A DNA stretch of 43,204 nucleotides from Desulfobulbaceae bacterium. Its GTDB lineage: Bacteria > Desulfobacterota > Desulfobulbia > Desulfobulbales > Desulfobulbaceae. Location: NCBI GenBank assembly GCA_030613515.1, contig JAUWLT010000002.1, positions 1-43,204 on the forward strand, in the 5' to 3' direction. Each line of letters begins with the position of its first letter. The first letter of the stretch is position 1. This document shows, in pieces, positions 43,090 through 43,204 of this stretch. The translations under genes were made by a program, and so were the position numbers. The notes beneath the pieces are model-generated. The model saw only the letters and a list, made by a program, of their open reading frames with translations, searched no databases and had not been told where the DNA came from.

Positions 43090-43204
43090 ATGGTCGTTAC
43101 AGACAGTGAAATAAACCCAATAATTCCTGAACTGCTGGCCCCGGCAGGAAATATGGAAAAGTTGAAAACCGCTATCCATTACGGAGCAGACAGATCGGAA
43201 GAGC
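43090..43204 (+). CDS. U32-family peptidase-like protein, N-terminus (truncated by contig end)
   Basis: The frame from ATG 43090 reads MVVTDSEINPIIPELLAPAG then NMEKLKTAIHYGAD. PELLAPAGN.EKL..A..YGAD is the signature of the U32 family (RlhA/TrhP-type tRNA or rRNA hydroxylation proteins, formerly 'collagenases'). Family members continue GADAVYLG, but here the sequence after GAD becomes RSEE because adapter bases begin at 43192. True coding sequence therefore ends at about 43191. Confidence 0.88.
   Translation, partial: MVVTDSEINPIIPELLAPAGNMEKLKTAIHYGADRSEE
43192..43204 (+). other. Residual Illumina adapter sequence at the contig end
   Basis: The last 13 bases, AGATCGGAAGAGC, are identical to the first 13 bases of the Illumina TruSeq adapter. 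They replace the expected continuation of the U32 coding sequence. They are an artefact, not genomic sequence. Confidence 0.93.

Noticed and set aside
1-43204. CRISPR arrays, rRNA, tRNA, intact insertion sequences or prophage genes
   Set aside because: No regularly spaced repeats, tRNA-like cloverleaf, rRNA segments or transposase/integrase frames were recognised on reading both strands; a dedicated search could still find a missed tRNA.

Overview
The window looks like a chromosomal contig from a sulfate- or sulfur-metabolising member of the Desulfobacterota, most like Desulfobulbales. This is inference from gene content: mercury-methylation genes hgcA and hgcB, two genes that read through in-frame UGA (selenoproteins), a five-heme cytochrome c, several sigma-54 two-component systems, and deltaproteobacterial-type housekeeping genes. 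No rRNA, tRNA, CRISPR array or intact transposase was seen. The right end of the contig carries 13 bases identical to the start of the Illumina TruSeq adapter, inside a U32 peptidase gene.

Layout. 1-1.5 kb: the end of an unknown gene, a decayed formylglycine-generating-enzyme (FGE)-fold fragment, and a secreted FGE-fold protein whose C-terminus has the signature of a diversity-generating-retroelement variable region (no template or reverse transcriptase is in view). 1.9-11.5 kb: era, an RNase II-family exonuclease, ppk1 with a DUF4136 lipoprotein, a DUF3108 protein and two AT-rich genes of unknown role. 11.8-22 kb: a metal and redox stress island on the minus strand. It holds a CopA-type Cu ATPase, a protein-kinase-like protein, a membrane-anchored Usp protein, a peroxiredoxin-like selenoprotein and a histidine kinase, followed by a gene graveyard (porin-like, DUF1566 and sigma-54 regulator remnants fused together). 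Before it lies a second operon: a histidine kinase without an ATPase domain, a DsrE-like selenoprotein and the five-heme cytochrome. 22.4-26 kb: a small Met/Gly-rich periplasmic protein and an intact ZraS/ZraR-like pair. Candidate sigma-54 promoters with TGAGACA-containing dyads precede the Cu operon and the two divergent units around 22 kb, suggesting one regulon.

26-34.3 kb, minus strand: a metal-sensor operon, ArsR/CadC-type regulator - SO_0444-type metal permease - hgcA - hgcB. It is driven by a near-consensus sigma-70 promoter whose -10 lies inside a 12-2-12-type operator. Only 51 bp behind hgcB is a partner-switching module: SpoIIE-type phosphatase, an ABC exporter with a roughly 300-residue insertion in its ATPase domain, an RsbW-like kinase and a STAS antagonist. 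34.5-43.2 kb: a SHOCT protein behind another sigma-54 promoter, then folA, recA, cinA, mtaB, mnmA, a two-CW HTH protein, dgkA, a PhzF remnant, a CBM48 protein and the truncated U32 peptidase.

The intergenic DNA carries several palindromic repeat families. Three structured elements begin or end exactly on stop codons (exonuclease, SHOCT gene, mnmA), and three elements with different termini share one core resembling CGGAGTCT...TTACCTG. Together the genes describe an anaerobe with heavy metal (Cu, Zn/Cd, Hg) and redox handling, in which mercury methylation appears to be transcribed under a metal-responsive repressor.
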